From Halogranum rubrum (lineage in GTDB: Archaea > Halobacteriota > Halobacteria > Halobacteriales > Haloferacaceae): 64,000 nt of DNA. The stretch's first letter is position 1. Every line of letters starts with the position of its first letter. Positions 1 through 7,762 of this stretch are shown piece after piece. The DNA lies in the NCBI RefSeq assembly GCF_900114455.1, contig NZ_FOTC01000002.1, forward strand, positions 1-64,000, given 5' to 3'. The notes beneath the pieces were generated by a model. It was not told the DNA's origin. It saw only the letters and a program-made list of their open reading frames with translations, and searched no databases. The position numbers and the translations under genes were made by a program.

Positions 1-369
1 ATCCACCTCACGACCAGTATGAGGTCCGATTTCCGAATCGGGCCGCAGGTCACCCGCCGAAACGCGGGTGACCTGCTCTCAGTCGCCGCAGACCGTGGCT
101 ACGACGACAAAGCCTTCCGAGACGAACTCCGAGCGCAGGGAATTCGACCATTGATTAAGCATCGCATCTACTGGGCGCTCGATCACGCCCATAACGCCCG
201 CATGGATAGTGATCGGTATCACCAGCGTTCGATGGCTGAAACCGTCTTCTCATCAATCAAGCGCACGCTCGGCAGCGCCGTGCGTGCGCGAAGCTGGTGG
301 CTAGAGTTCCGCGAAATTATTCTCAAAGCTACCGTCTACAACCTTCGTCGGAGCGTGAGAAATCCGTGA
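1..369 (+). CDS. IS5-family transposase, C-terminal fragment (5' end outside window)
   Basis: The frame is open from the first base, so the gene starts upstream of the window and only about 122 codons are visible. The fragment carries the C-terminal part of a DDE transposase: an RGYDDKAFRDEL block followed by a Y-x2-R-x3-E-x6-K signature (RYHQRSMAETVFSSIK), whose Glu is the third catalytic acid in IS5-type enzymes. Haloarchaeal ISH elements of the IS5 family have this layout. The surrounding 1.2 kb is AT-richer than the rest of the window and carries small repeats, consistent with an insertion hot spot. Whether the element is intact cannot be judged here. Confidence 0.85.
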   Translation: MHLTTSMRSDFRIGPQVTRRNAGDLLSVAADRGYDDKAFRDELRAQGIRPLIKHRIYWALDHAHNARMDSDRYHQRSMAETVFSSIKRTLGSAVRARSWWLEFREIILKATVYNLRRSVRNP

Positions 370-401
370 AATCCACCGCCGTGTACCGAAGCTACAGAGC
401 C

Positions 402-474
402 CTATATTCAGCACGCCGCTTCTGACAGCATCTGGATAGGATTTTGCGGGCGTGCTGAACTCAGGGCGCAAGTC
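402..474. repeat. 73-nt hairpin repeat, copy 1
   Basis: It has the same length as the copy at 847-919. The first 27 bases are identical in both, the central bases differ, and a CGTGCTGAAC block and a GCGCAAGTC end are shared. Inside is an inverted repeat: TTCAGCACGCC at 407-417 pairs perfectly with GGCGTGCTGAA at 449-459 (11 bp). It begins 33 nt after the transposase stop, so it may be derived from the end of an insertion sequence, or be an independent mini-element. Confidence 0.75.
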
Positions 475-487
475 GGTCAAGAGTGCT

Positions 488-793
488 TCACCCAGGGCAT
501 CCGAAAACACAGCCGAAGACAAGGTAGAGTAGCACGGCTCCTGCAGTAAGCGAACTACCGAGGAAGAACAGAGAAGTGCTCAAATTCGAGTTCTCTCGAA
601 GTATGTACGGTATCGGTGACAGCAAAACGGATACAACACCTACCGCGAAGGAGCCGAAAATCAACTGATATCCAAGATTTGGATAATAGGACGTATTCAT
701 GAAGAACGAAACGAGAAGGATGAGCAAAGTCACAGGAATGAAACAAATTAGTGAGGAACGACGAGGGAGCAGGGAGTGTTTATTCTCTGCCAT
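488..793 (-). CDS. Small hydrophobic membrane protein, unknown function
   Basis: A 101-residue protein with a short basic N-terminus (PRRSS around residue 10) followed by about three hydrophobic stretches (near residues 15-32, 40-62 and 75-97), so it is probably integral to the membrane. No family was recognised. It lies in the AT-richer segment between two copies of the hairpin repeat, and its base composition is unlike the core genes further right, which suggests recent acquisition. No conserved partner is adjacent. Coding status rests on hydrophobicity pattern and ORF length only. Confidence 0.5.
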   Translation of the reverse strand: MAENKHSLLPRRSSLICFIPVTLLILLVSFFMNTSYYPNLGYQLIFGSFAVGVVSVLLSPIPYILRENSNLSTSLFFLGSSLTAGAVLLYLVFGCVFGCPG

Positions 794-846
794 GATTGAT
801 ACATATTTGCGGTAGCAATTAACTCATTGGCTGCAAGATACACCCT

Positions 847-919
847 CTATATTCAGCACGCCGCTTCTGACAGTCTCCGGGGAGGTCTCTGTGGCCGTGC
901 TGAACTTAGCGCGCAAGTC
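847..919. repeat. 73-nt hairpin repeat, copy 2
   Basis: Second full-length copy of the element at 402-474, in the same orientation. The stem here is TTCAGCACG (852-860) with CGTGCTGAA (896-904), 9 bp; the bases beyond it are no longer complementary. The loop sequence has diverged from copy 1, but length and both ends are kept. Confidence 0.75.
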
Positions 920-958
920 TCTCAGTAGATTCATTGTTTGATATTATGAGAATAACAC

Positions 959-1123
959 GTGGCTGCTAACGAATTTGAACCACGAGTGGTTGCCGCAGGA
1001 TTGCAGATTACGCTCATCGCCATTTTTCTCCTCATTGCGTCTGGCGATTTTAGTTTGCTCTTCGGAGTCAGCATTCTATTGCTCGTTGTAGGAACTGGAG
1101 CAACCATTGAGGGCATCATATGA
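959..1123 (+). CDS. Putative 54-residue membrane protein with GTG start
   Basis: Reading from GTG at 959 gives a 54-residue frame ending in TGA at 1121-1123. After a short polar N-terminus (about 10 residues, mixed charges) there are two hydrophobic segments, near residues 14-28 and 31-47, separated by a small Ser-Gly-Asp turn. This is the pattern of a small two-helix membrane protein. It sits between hairpin repeats 2 and 3. There is no recognised family and no clear ribosome binding site. The absence of stop codons plus a coherent hydrophobic pattern is the only support. Confidence 0.4.
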   Translation: MAANEFEPRVVAAGLQITLIAIFLLIASGDFSLLFGVSILLLVVGTGATIEGII

Positions 1124-1134
1124 TGCATACAGCC

Positions 1135-1161
1135 TCTGTATTCAGCATGCAGTTCTTGTCT
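1135..1161. repeat. Degenerate left end of the hairpin repeat, copy 3
   Basis: The stretch CTGTATTCAGCATGCAGTTC and the bases after it align with the conserved left end of the 73-nt repeats with several substitutions. No matching right arm follows, so this is a partial or decayed copy. It begins 11 nt after the stop of the small membrane ORF. Confidence 0.45.
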
Positions 1162-1273
1162 GTTAATGGATATTACGACAGAGTCCACGAGGATTGACGA
1201 GCGATTTGAATCGAATTTACAGCCTTTTCACTAGTTACACTCTTACCGGTGGCTACACTACTCTCGCTCAACA

Positions 1274-1645
1274 ATGTCCATCGACCGAGAAACCTTCGAG
1301 AACACGAGCGAGGACGAACTCACAGAGATCTCCGTCCCGGACCAAGTTCTCGGGTTTCTCGTCGCACACGAGGACCGCGCGTTCGAAGCACGCGAAATTG
1401 CAGCCCAAACAGAACTCGACGAGGGCGCAGTGAGTACTGCACTGACCCGACTCAAGAGTCGCGGGCTCGTCGAACACAAGGCAACGTACTGGGCCGTGAC
1501 GACCGACAACGACAGGCTCCAGTCGTACAGTGGCTACGAACGGGCGACGGCACTCTTCAACGAGCAACTCGGTCGCGAGAGCAAAGACGACTGGAAGGAA
1601 CACGCCCCCGAAGAGCCACATCCGAGTCTGGAGGACGCGGAGTGA
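1274..1645 (+). CDS. Winged-helix (MarR-like) protein, likely antitoxin of the following toxin
   Basis: A 123-residue acidic protein. Residues about 20-78 form a winged-helix DNA-binding region: VLGFLVAHEDRAFEAREIA, then a recognition-helix-like VSTALTRLKSRGLVE and a wing ending KATYWAVT. The C-terminal third is highly charged and probably disordered, as expected for an antitoxin tail that wraps a toxin. Its stop overlaps the start of the next gene by 4 nt (GTGA), so the two are translationally coupled. By family knowledge, DNA-binding antitoxins encoded immediately upstream of PemK/MazF toxins repress their own operon; that role is inferred here. Confidence 0.75.
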   Translation: MSIDRETFENTSEDELTEISVPDQVLGFLVAHEDRAFEAREIAAQTELDEGAVSTALTRLKSRGLVEHKATYWAVTTDNDRLQSYSGYERATALFNEQLGRESKDDWKEHAPEEPHPSLEDAE

Positions 1646-1992
1646 CGGACGAAGAATCTCCGATTTACGAACCCGGCGACGTCGTCTACGGCGAAGACCC
1701 ATTCAAAGGTGCAGAAGCCGCCCGCCCATGGCTCATCGTCTCGAATCACGAAGGACAGCCGTTCTACGGTGACCAGTACATCGCACTGACGTTGACGACG
1801 AAGACGTGGCACGACGACGTCATCGAGATTCCGGAGGCAAGCTGGATTCGTGGCGGAACTCCAGACGACAGTCGCGTCGTCCCGTGGGGAGTCCAGTCGA
1901 TTGGGAGTGGAGACATCGACTACTGGCAGGGAACACTCGACGACGAATTCGTCGCCGACGCGGTTCAGTCACTCGTCGACTACCTCGGTTGA
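1642..1992 (+). CDS. PemK/MazF-like growth inhibitor, putative type II toxin
   Basis: Translation from GTG at 1642 gives 116 residues. The N-terminal GDVVYGEDPF, then RPWLIVSN and the beta-rich YIALTLTTKT resemble the SH3-like barrel of PemK/MazF proteins, which in characterised members cleave mRNA. A longer upstream frame exists, but the GTG start is preferred because it overlaps the antitoxin stop by 4 nt and yields the family's usual length. The typical MazF residues after the first strand are only partly visible, so ribonuclease activity is an inference. Location beside IS and tRNA fragments suits a mobile toxin-antitoxin module. Confidence 0.7.
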   Translation: MTDEESPIYEPGDVVYGEDPFKGAEAARPWLIVSNHEGQPFYGDQYIALTLTTKTWHDDVIEIPEASWIRGGTPDDSRVVPWGVQSIGSGDIDYWQGTLDDEFVADAVQSLVDYLG

Positions 1993-2093
1993 CGGCCCGT
2001 CGCGAAGACCCGAGAACCACTCGGCAGCATACCTTGCGAAGCAATCTTTATACGAAAACACCGGGTTGAATGTACTTAGGTAGCCGTGAGCAT

Positions 2094-2173
2094 GGGTCGG
2101 CTGTCACCGAGCAATCGCAAGCACGACTGGCCTCATAACCGAGTGGTCATTGGTTCAAATCCGATAGGGCCCA
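2094..2173 (+). pseudogene. tRNA-Ile(CAT)-like 3' fragment, probable tRNA pseudogene or att remnant
   Basis: The 3' two-thirds looks like a tRNA. There is an anticodon loop CTCATAA (2132-2138, anticodon CAT), a variable loop, a paired T-arm ATTGG-TTCAAAT-CCGAT (2149-2165) and an acceptor 3' strand AGGGCCC with discriminator A (2173). The 5' side does not fit: the D-arm is absent or 19 nt long, the anticodon stem has two mismatches, and GGGTCGG pairs with only five acceptor bases. A TATA-like TTTATA lies at about 2047. This is the pattern left when a mobile element recombines with the 3' part of a tRNA gene. Confidence 0.5.
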
Positions 2174-2230
2174 TGAATTCTGCTGTGAACAACGTGTGTA
2201 GCGAATGCTGTACCGCTATCGGTTCGAATC

Positions 2231-2253
2231 CGCGAGACCCATGTGGGTGTCTC
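2231..2253 (-). terminator. Possible terminator hairpin downstream of the Bat regulator
   Basis: CGAGA-CCCA pairs with TGGG-TG-TCTCG around a 2-nt loop (bulge of TG on one side). It lies about 50 nt beyond the stop codon of the leftward Bat gene. There is no T-run after it, so function as a terminator is uncertain. It also overlaps the end of a second, weaker tRNA-like stretch. Confidence 0.25.
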
Positions 2254-2302
2254 GAACGACACGACCAGTGGATTCGGTGACACGAACAGTGGCAGCAGCG
2301 AC

Positions 2303-5155
2303 TTACTCGGTTTCGTCGTCGGGACGCTCTTCGTCGTCTCCTTCGACCAACTCCGAGAGGATGGCTCTGTGGGCTGCTCGGAGATGCTGATGGTAGGTCG
2401 GTGCCGAGATACCCAGTGACTCCGCGACGTCCTCGCCCGTACTCTCACGAGGCCACGAGTAGAACCCCGAGTGATACGCGGCCTGTACGGCCGAGCGTTG
2501 CTTGTCGGTGAGGTTCTCGTCGAAGACGTTTCTTACCTCGGGGTCGGAACGAGTGGTTTCGCGCCGGGCGGTGAACTCAGTGTTGGCGTAACGGGCGTTG
2601 ATTGCGTCGACGACGGTGCGGACGTCCGACTGTGGTCCGATGGTGGTTGTGAGTCGTGTCGTCCCCTGTTCGGACACGGCGGTCGTGATCTTGGCATCCT
2701 GTTCGGCCAGCGTCCGACCGATGGACTTCCCGGTGATGCTGATCTCGAACACGCACTCGTCGTCCGAGTCTTCCGAGACGAGACGTGCTCCGTTCACGGC
2801 GTCCATCCGGTCGAACACCGCGCGTACGTCGTCTACAGCGCCGGTTTCGACTGTGACGTAGTAGACGAAGTCGCCGTCCCGATTACGAACGGTATCGTTG
2901 AGACGGACAGTACAGTCGAGCTCCGCCGATACGGTGTTGAAGAAGAACGTCGGGTCGGCGCTCGAGAACTCCAGTTCGACGACGGTGTCTGCGAAGAGTC
3001 GCTGTTTCGTCTCGACGCCGTTTATCGCGTGTCCGATGACCTCGCCGAGTCGTCTGACGACGGTTCGTTCCTGGGTGTGACAGGGGTTCGTCCGTGTCGT
3101 ATAGAGGGTCAACACACCGTACGATGTCTCTTCGTACCCGATCGGAACCATCACCGCCGACCGGTCGCCGTGGTCTCGGGCTTGTGTCAGCCACGCGGCC
3201 GACTCGTCGCTCTCGTCGCTCTCGTCGATTTCTCGAACGACCTGTACCGCACCCGTTCGAATCGCTCGCATCGCCGCTTCCGATTCGAGTGCCGTTACGG
3301 TGTGAGAGTCTTCGAACGTTCCGTGCTTGGTGACGCTCGCTCGCAGTGTCCCCGTCCCGTCTTCGGGAGCGACTTCGCCGATAGAGGCGGCGGTGTAGAG
3401 GTCGGACCCGACGAGTGCCTCACAGACTGCTCGTTCGATTCCCTCGCGGTCGCCCCGCGCTATCAACGTCTGTGTGATGTCTTGGACGAGAGTGCTGAGG
3501 TCGTTCAGCGTTCGCAGGCGCTCGTTCGACCGTTCGAGTCGTGCAGCCGTCTCTTCGAGTTGTCCTTCGGTCCGCTTGCGCTCCGTGATGTCGGTGAGCG
3601 CTCCCGAGAACCGAACCGGCTCACCGTCGTCGTACTCGACTTCGCCTCGGGCGAGTACCCACCGAATCGCTCCTTCGCTATTGTAGACGCGGTACTCCGT
3701 CTCGAACTCGTTACCGGTGTCGAGTGCCCGTTGGATGGCAGTCGCTGTCCGGTCACGGTCGTCTTCGTGGATGGACTGCAGAAACGTCTCGAGGGAGATT
3801 CCTTCTTGAGCCAACTCCGGTTCGATGCCGAAGAGGTCCGCCAGCGCGGCGTCCCCCACTACGTCGTTCTCGGTGACGTCCCACACCCACGTTCCGACCG
3901 ACCCGACGGTCATCGCGGCTTCGAGTCGTTCTTCGGTCTCCCGGAGCGCCTGCTCTCGCTGTTTGCGTTCGCTGACGTCGTAGTAGAGTTCGAGTCGACC
4001 GCCAGCGTACTCGCCGGACTGAATCGGCTGACTCCGGTGTTCGAGAAAGCGTTCGGCACGGCCCGATTTCGGGAGGACGCGAACTTCGAACTCGTCGTCG
4101 GCCGACGTGTCGTCCTCGCTCGCGGCGGCGACGCCTTCGGCGAACGCCGCCGGGTCGGCGACCTGCGGTTTGAGTGATTCGTCGACCAGTTCGTCCATAC
4201 TACGGCCCTCGACCGGCGTCTCTTCGAGTCCGAAGTACCGTTCCGTCGTCCGGTTGGTCCACGCGACTCTGCCCGACGAGTCGACGATGAAGACCCCGAC
4301 GTCGGACTCGCCGAAGACGTCTTCGACGACCGACCGGTAGTAGTCGACCAACTCTCGTTGCCGCTTCTGTTCTGTAACGTCTCTGACCGTGCAGATGAGC
4401 CCGTCGTCTGCCGTCTTCGACAGCGAGTGCTGTTCGTCGAACGTCGTCCCGTCTGCGCGTAAGCCGGTGGTCTCACCCGACCAGTAACCGCCTTCGTCGA
4501 CGGACGGCAGAATCTCGTCGGCGACGCGGTCGACTTCGTCGTCTGGATAGATCGCTCGCCAGTGTAGTCCGAGCATCTCCTCTGGGTCGTACGCGTAGAG
4601 GTCGGCGTACGCTTGGTTGACGTACTCGAACGTACCGTCCTCGTCGAGCAGTGCGATACCTTCCTGTGTCGTCTCTAGTGCGTGATAGATGCGGTGGAGT
4701 TTCTCGTGTCGACCACTTTCCTGACCGTCGACGACCGAGCGGATTCGATGGACGAGAAGTGCCGTCTCGTCGCTGTGTGAGAGGTGAACGACGTCTGCAG
4801 CACCCGCCGAGAGTGCTTCGTCCGCGAGTCCCTCTCGTATCTCGTCGGTCACGAGGACGAACGGCAGTCCTGGATACTCGCGACTGACGTCGGCGAGCAC
4901 GCCCAACCCGTCGCCCTCTGAGAGTCGATACTCGCTGACGAGACAGTCGACGTCGAGTTCGCCGAGACGGTCGAGTACCTCGTCGGAACCGACTGTGTAG
5001 ACGTCGAGTCGGTCCGACGCCCCGAGTGCCGACGGAATCTCCTGTTCGCTCGCTTCGTCGGTGACGAACAGGACTCGAACCAAGGTGTGTTCGTTGTCCG
5101 CTCGACTCCCCTCGACAGAGCCTGAGTGGTCCCGTAACTCCTGTTCGTCGGCCAT
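2303..5155 (-). CDS. Bat-type multi-sensor transcriptional regulator (receiver-PAS-PAS-PAS-GAF-HTH_10)
   Basis: A soluble 950-residue regulator. Order: receiver-like domain (about 25-145), three PAS/PAC modules (about 155-265, 275-405 and 415-545), a GAF domain (about 570-725), a Bat linker and a C-terminal HTH_10 (about 890-940, containing DKQRSAVQAAYHSGF and GISAPTYHQHLRAA). Bacterio-opsin-activator proteins of this type bind DNA and respond to light, redox or small ligands. In the receiver the usual phospho-acceptor Asp is Glu (about residue 75, in CLVSEYRL) and the conserved Lys is not evident, so control by phosphorelay is unlikely. ATG 5155 is chosen over GTG 5167 because a TATA box lies 25 nt upstream of it. 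Confidence 0.9.
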   Translation of the reverse strand: MADEQELRDHSGSVEGSRADNEHTLVRVLFVTDEASEQEIPSALGASDRLDVYTVGSDEVLDRLGELDVDCLVSEYRLSEGDGLGVLADVSREYPGLPFVLVTDEIREGLADEALSAGAADVVHLSHSDETALLVHRIRSVVDGQESGRHEKLHRIYHALETTQEGIALLDEDGTFEYVNQAYADLYAYDPEEMLGLHWRAIYPDDEVDRVADEILPSVDEGGYWSGETTGLRADGTTFDEQHSLSKTADDGLICTVRDVTEQKRQRELVDYYRSVVEDVFGESDVGVFIVDSSGRVAWTNRTTERYFGLEETPVEGRSMDELVDESLKPQVADPAAFAEGVAAASEDDTSADDEFEVRVLPKSGRAERFLEHRSQPIQSGEYAGGRLELYYDVSERKQREQALRETEERLEAAMTVGSVGTWVWDVTENDVVGDAALADLFGIEPELAQEGISLETFLQSIHEDDRDRTATAIQRALDTGNEFETEYRVYNSEGAIRWVLARGEVEYDDGEPVRFSGALTDITERKRTEGQLEETAARLERSNERLRTLNDLSTLVQDITQTLIARGDREGIERAVCEALVGSDLYTAASIGEVAPEDGTGTLRASVTKHGTFEDSHTVTALESEAAMRAIRTGAVQVVREIDESDESDESAAWLTQARDHGDRSAVMVPIGYEETSYGVLTLYTTRTNPCHTQERTVVRRLGEVIGHAINGVETKQRLFADTVVELEFSSADPTFFFNTVSAELDCTVRLNDTVRNRDGDFVYYVTVETGAVDDVRAVFDRMDAVNGARLVSEDSDDECVFEISITGKSIGRTLAEQDAKITTAVSEQGTTRLTTTIGPQSDVRTVVDAINARYANTEFTARRETTRSDPEVRNVFDENLTDKQRSAVQAAYHSGFYSWPRESTGEDVAESLGISAPTYHQHLRAAHRAILSELVEGDDEERPDDETE

Positions 5156-5176
5156 ATCACCACACACCTACGGAGA

Positions 5177-5184
5177 CATATAAG
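5177..5184 (-). promoter_or_regulatory. TATA box of the Bat regulator gene
   Basis: CTTATATG read on the minus strand is centred 25 nt before the ATG at 5155. This is the spacing expected for a leaderless haloarchaeal transcript, and it supports that start codon. Confidence 0.55.
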
Positions 5185-5334
5185 TCTTCGAGACGGGTAC
5201 AGTCGTTTCCGTGTCTCGTCGTCGAGATAGACGGTCGAATCGACGTCGGACGAGAACTCACCACTCCCGGCCAGTCACCTCGCAGCGACGTCTCTCGTGG
5301 TCGAAGGGTATCGAAGAAAACGAAAGTAGTGATG

Positions 5335-5352
5335 CGTCGCCGTGTGGCGACG
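5335..5352 (-). terminator. cspA: Hairpin terminator after cspA copy 1
   Basis: CGTCGCC and GGCGACG form a perfect 7-bp stem around a 4-nt loop, 13 nt beyond the cspA stop. On the transcribed strand a T-rich CGTTTTCTTCG follows. The same stem, loop and T-rich block occur after cspA copy 2, which supports a real terminator. Confidence 0.65.
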
Positions 5353-5365
5353 AAAGAACTGCTAG

Positions 5366-5560
5366 TTACTGACGGACGACGTTCGTCGCGCGCGGGCCCT
5401 TCGGGGCCTGTTCGATGTCGAATTCGACCTCGGTCCCCTCGGTGAGGTCCTCGCCGCCAACGTCTTCCATGTGGAAGAACACGTCGTCGTCTGCGTCGTC
5501 AGTCGAGATGAAACCGTAGCCGCCTGTGTCGTTGAAGAAATCAACCTTACCGTTTGCCAT
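5366..5560 (-). CDS. cspA: Cold-shock domain protein CspA, copy 1
   Basis: A 64-residue single cold-shock domain. RNP1-like GGYGFIS and RNP2-like DVFFHMEDV are present, and the protein ends in the usual GPRATNVV. Such proteins bind single-stranded RNA or DNA and act as RNA chaperones. ATG 5560 gives the family's normal length; an in-frame extension upstream is non-conserved and AT-rich. It differs from the protein at 8147-8341 at only two positions (V/I in TEVEFD and the last residue Q/N). Its promoter is probably the TTAA at 5589-5592, about 30 nt upstream of the start. Confidence 0.95.
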   Translation of the reverse strand: MANGKVDFFNDTGGYGFISTDDADDDVFFHMEDVGGEDLTEGTEVEFDIEQAPKGPRATNVVRQ

Positions 5561-5744
5561 TGCAACTATACACAGACCGACGGCACGGTTAAGGGTTCTG
5601 TATTCGTCCGCGAATTCCATATTTTAGTTTACAAATGAGGTCACAAACGACTTATGAGTGCTTATTTGTCTATTTCTTTGGTTCTGTTCGACTTTGGTGC
5701 CTAGTTCGAAACAACGACTCCGTACTTCCGTGGTATCGGCAGTT
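5561..5744 (-). promoter_or_regulatory. Conserved upstream region of cspA copy 1
   Basis: Four blocks are shared with cspA copy 2 at exactly the same distances from the ATG: CACGGTTAAGGGTTCTG at 5584-5600 (contains the TATA-like TTAA), TTAGTTTACAAA at 5624-5635, ATTTGTCTAT at 5664-5673, and a 34-nt block at 5711-5744 with one mismatch (includes CTTCCGTGGTATCGGCAGTT). Bases between blocks are diverged, so the blocks look selected. The distal block lies about 120 bp beyond the likely TATA box, far for a haloarchaeal operator. Confidence 0.6.
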
Positions 5745-5790
5745 CATCCTTCGTGTAACTCGTGAACACGCCTCTCTGTCCGTATCGAAA

Positions 5791-7665
5791 TCACGGCACA
5801 CGGACGCCCCAGAAGAACGCGATTCCGAGGACGGTGACGACCGAGAGCAACAACTGCAGCGGTGCGCCGACGCGGAGGAAGTCCGAGAACGTGTACCCAC
5901 CCGGCCCGTAGACGAAGAGGTTCGTCTGGTAGCCGACGGGCGTCATGAACGCCGTCGAGGCGGCGAAGGTCACGGCTAAGACGAACGCGAACGCGTTCGC
6001 GCCGATGGACTGTGCGGCACTCGCCGCGACGGGAATCATCAACACGACGCTCGCGTTGTTGCTGATGACGCTTGTCAAGAGACCAGTCGCCATGTAGAAG
6101 ACCCACAGCACGCCGATGGCTGGGAGGACCGTCGACGTGGCGGCGACGGCGTCTCCGAGGAGCGACGCGGCCCCGGTCTCTTGGAGCGCCGTCCCGAGTG
6201 GGATGACTCCTGCGAGGAGGAAGATAACGTTCCACTCGACAGATTTGTAGAGTTCGTTCGGTTTGAGGACGCCGGTCCCAATCATCGCCACCACACCGGC
6301 GAGTGAGGAGACGACGATAGGATAGATGTTCAGTGCCGGAAGTGCGATGACGCCGGCGATGATTGCGACGGCGAACGGAATCTTCTCGGTCCGGTAGTCC
6401 ACGTCGTCGAACTCGTGGGCGACGATGAAGTCCTCGTTCTGTACGAGGCGAGTGAGACTGTCTGGTGGTGCCTGAACGAGCACCGTGTCACCGACGCGAA
6501 TCCGGATGTCTTCGAACCTGTCTCGGACGACTTCGCCACGGGTCCGGAAGGCGAGAACGTTCGCGTCGTAGCGCTGACGGAACGTCGAACTGGCGAGCGT
6601 CTCGCCGACGAGAAAGGACCCCGACGGGATGACGACTTCGACGAGTACCGGTTCTTCCTCGTCCGGATGGAGGTCAGTTTCCGACTGAGGCCCGCCGAGG
6701 AAGGTGAGTCCCTCGGCGTCCATGATCTGTTCGAGCGTCTGTCGGTTCGTCCGTACCCGGAGCGTATCGTTCTCGTGAATCTCTTTCCGTGCAAGCGGTT
6801 CGGAGAAGCGCTCACCGTACCGAATCAGCTGTAACACGTCGATGTCGAGGGTGTCGTCTCCTAACGCCTCGCCGACCGTCTGGCCGATGAGCGACGAACT
6901 CGCCGGGACGACGACGTCGGCGAGATACTCCTGCAGGGCGTACTCTTCGACCAAGTCGTCCTCGACGGGGACGCGTTCGGGGAGCAGGCGCACGCCTACA
7001 GTCATGAGGTAGAGCGCACCGACCACGAAGACGATGACACCGAGTTGGGTGAACTCGAACATCCCGAACGCGTGCAACCCGAGTTCGGGCGACTCTTCGC
7101 CGAGTTGGGCGGAGATGTCGCTGGCGAGGATGTTCGTGGACGTGCCGATGAGCGTGAGCATCCCGCCGAACATCGACGCGAACGAGAGCGGCATCAGCAG
7201 TTTCGACGGCGACGTCTTCCCCTCGTGGGCGAGGTCAGCAATCACGGGGACGAGAATCGCGACGACCGGCGTGTTGTTGATGACGCCCGAGATAGGGCCG
7301 GTGATGCCGATGGTCGCCGCAAGCTGTTTCCGGCGGTCGGTCCCCGCGAACGCGGCCATCTTCTTCCCGAGTTTCTGGACGATTCCGGTTCGATTGATGC
7401 CCGTACTCAGGATGAGCATGGCGAGGACGGTTATCGTCGCAGGACTGGCGAACCCCGAGATTCCCTCACGAGGGGTGATCTGGGTCCACGGTTCGAGTAC
7501 CATCAGGAGAACCATCACCAGGATTGCAGTGACGTCGATGGGGAGCCACTCGGTCGCAAACAAGACGAGTGCGAGGAGAATGAGCGCGAAGACGACGAGC
7601 ATGTCCACTGTTACCGACGTCGATGCCACACCCTGTACTGTCAGGGTGGGCACGAAGAAAGACAT
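5791..7665 (-). CDS. SLC13-family permease with two TrkA-C (RCK_C) domains
   Basis: A 624-residue membrane transporter. The N-terminal membrane block (about 1-235) starts with LFATEWLPIDVTAILVM and has SNTPVVA-type turns (GVINNTPVVAIL) typical of the ion-transporter (DASS/ArsB-like) superfamily. Residues about 245-330 and 345-415 are two soluble TrkA-C ligand-binding domains (for example SLIGQTVGEAL and SFLVGETLASS). A second membrane block (about 430-624) contains SVISNNASVVLMIPVA. By family knowledge these carry dicarboxylates, sulfate or other anions, coupled to sodium or protons; the substrate cannot be told here. It lies between the two cspA units, transcribed in the same direction. Confidence 0.85.
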   Translation of the reverse strand: MSFFVPTLTVQGVASTSVTVDMLVVFALILLALVLFATEWLPIDVTAILVMVLLMVLEPWTQITPREGISGFASPATITVLAMLILSTGINRTGIVQKLGKKMAAFAGTDRRKQLAATIGITGPISGVINNTPVVAILVPVIADLAHEGKTSPSKLLMPLSFASMFGGMLTLIGTSTNILASDISAQLGEESPELGLHAFGMFEFTQLGVIVFVVGALYLMTVGVRLLPERVPVEDDLVEEYALQEYLADVVVPASSSLIGQTVGEALGDDTLDIDVLQLIRYGERFSEPLARKEIHENDTLRVRTNRQTLEQIMDAEGLTFLGGPQSETDLHPDEEEPVLVEVVIPSGSFLVGETLASSTFRQRYDANVLAFRTRGEVVRDRFEDIRIRVGDTVLVQAPPDSLTRLVQNEDFIVAHEFDDVDYRTEKIPFAVAIIAGVIALPALNIYPIVVSSLAGVVAMIGTGVLKPNELYKSVEWNVIFLLAGVIPLGTALQETGAASLLGDAVAATSTVLPAIGVLWVFYMATGLLTSVISNNASVVLMIPVAASAAQSIGANAFAFVLAVTFAASTAFMTPVGYQTNLFVYGPGGYTFSDFLRVGAPLQLLLSVVTVLGIAFFWGVRVP

Positions 7666-7762
7666 ACCCGAAGGATAGCCCCAACGAGTGAAAAGCGCTG
7701 GTATCTGGGCCCCAGTCGTCTACTGAGTGACACCGGACGAACACAAGCGCCTCCCTATCTAC

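Noticed and set aside
2167-2241. A second full tRNA gene
   Set aside because: Only the T-loop-like TTCGAAT and a poor acceptor are visible; D and anticodon arms do not fold. Kept only as a weak tRNA-like remnant.
2471-4177. Long open frame on the plus strand, opposite the Bat regulator
   Set aside because: It lies wholly antisense to a recognisable multidomain gene, and its translation has no domain pattern. High GC with biased third positions commonly creates such frames.
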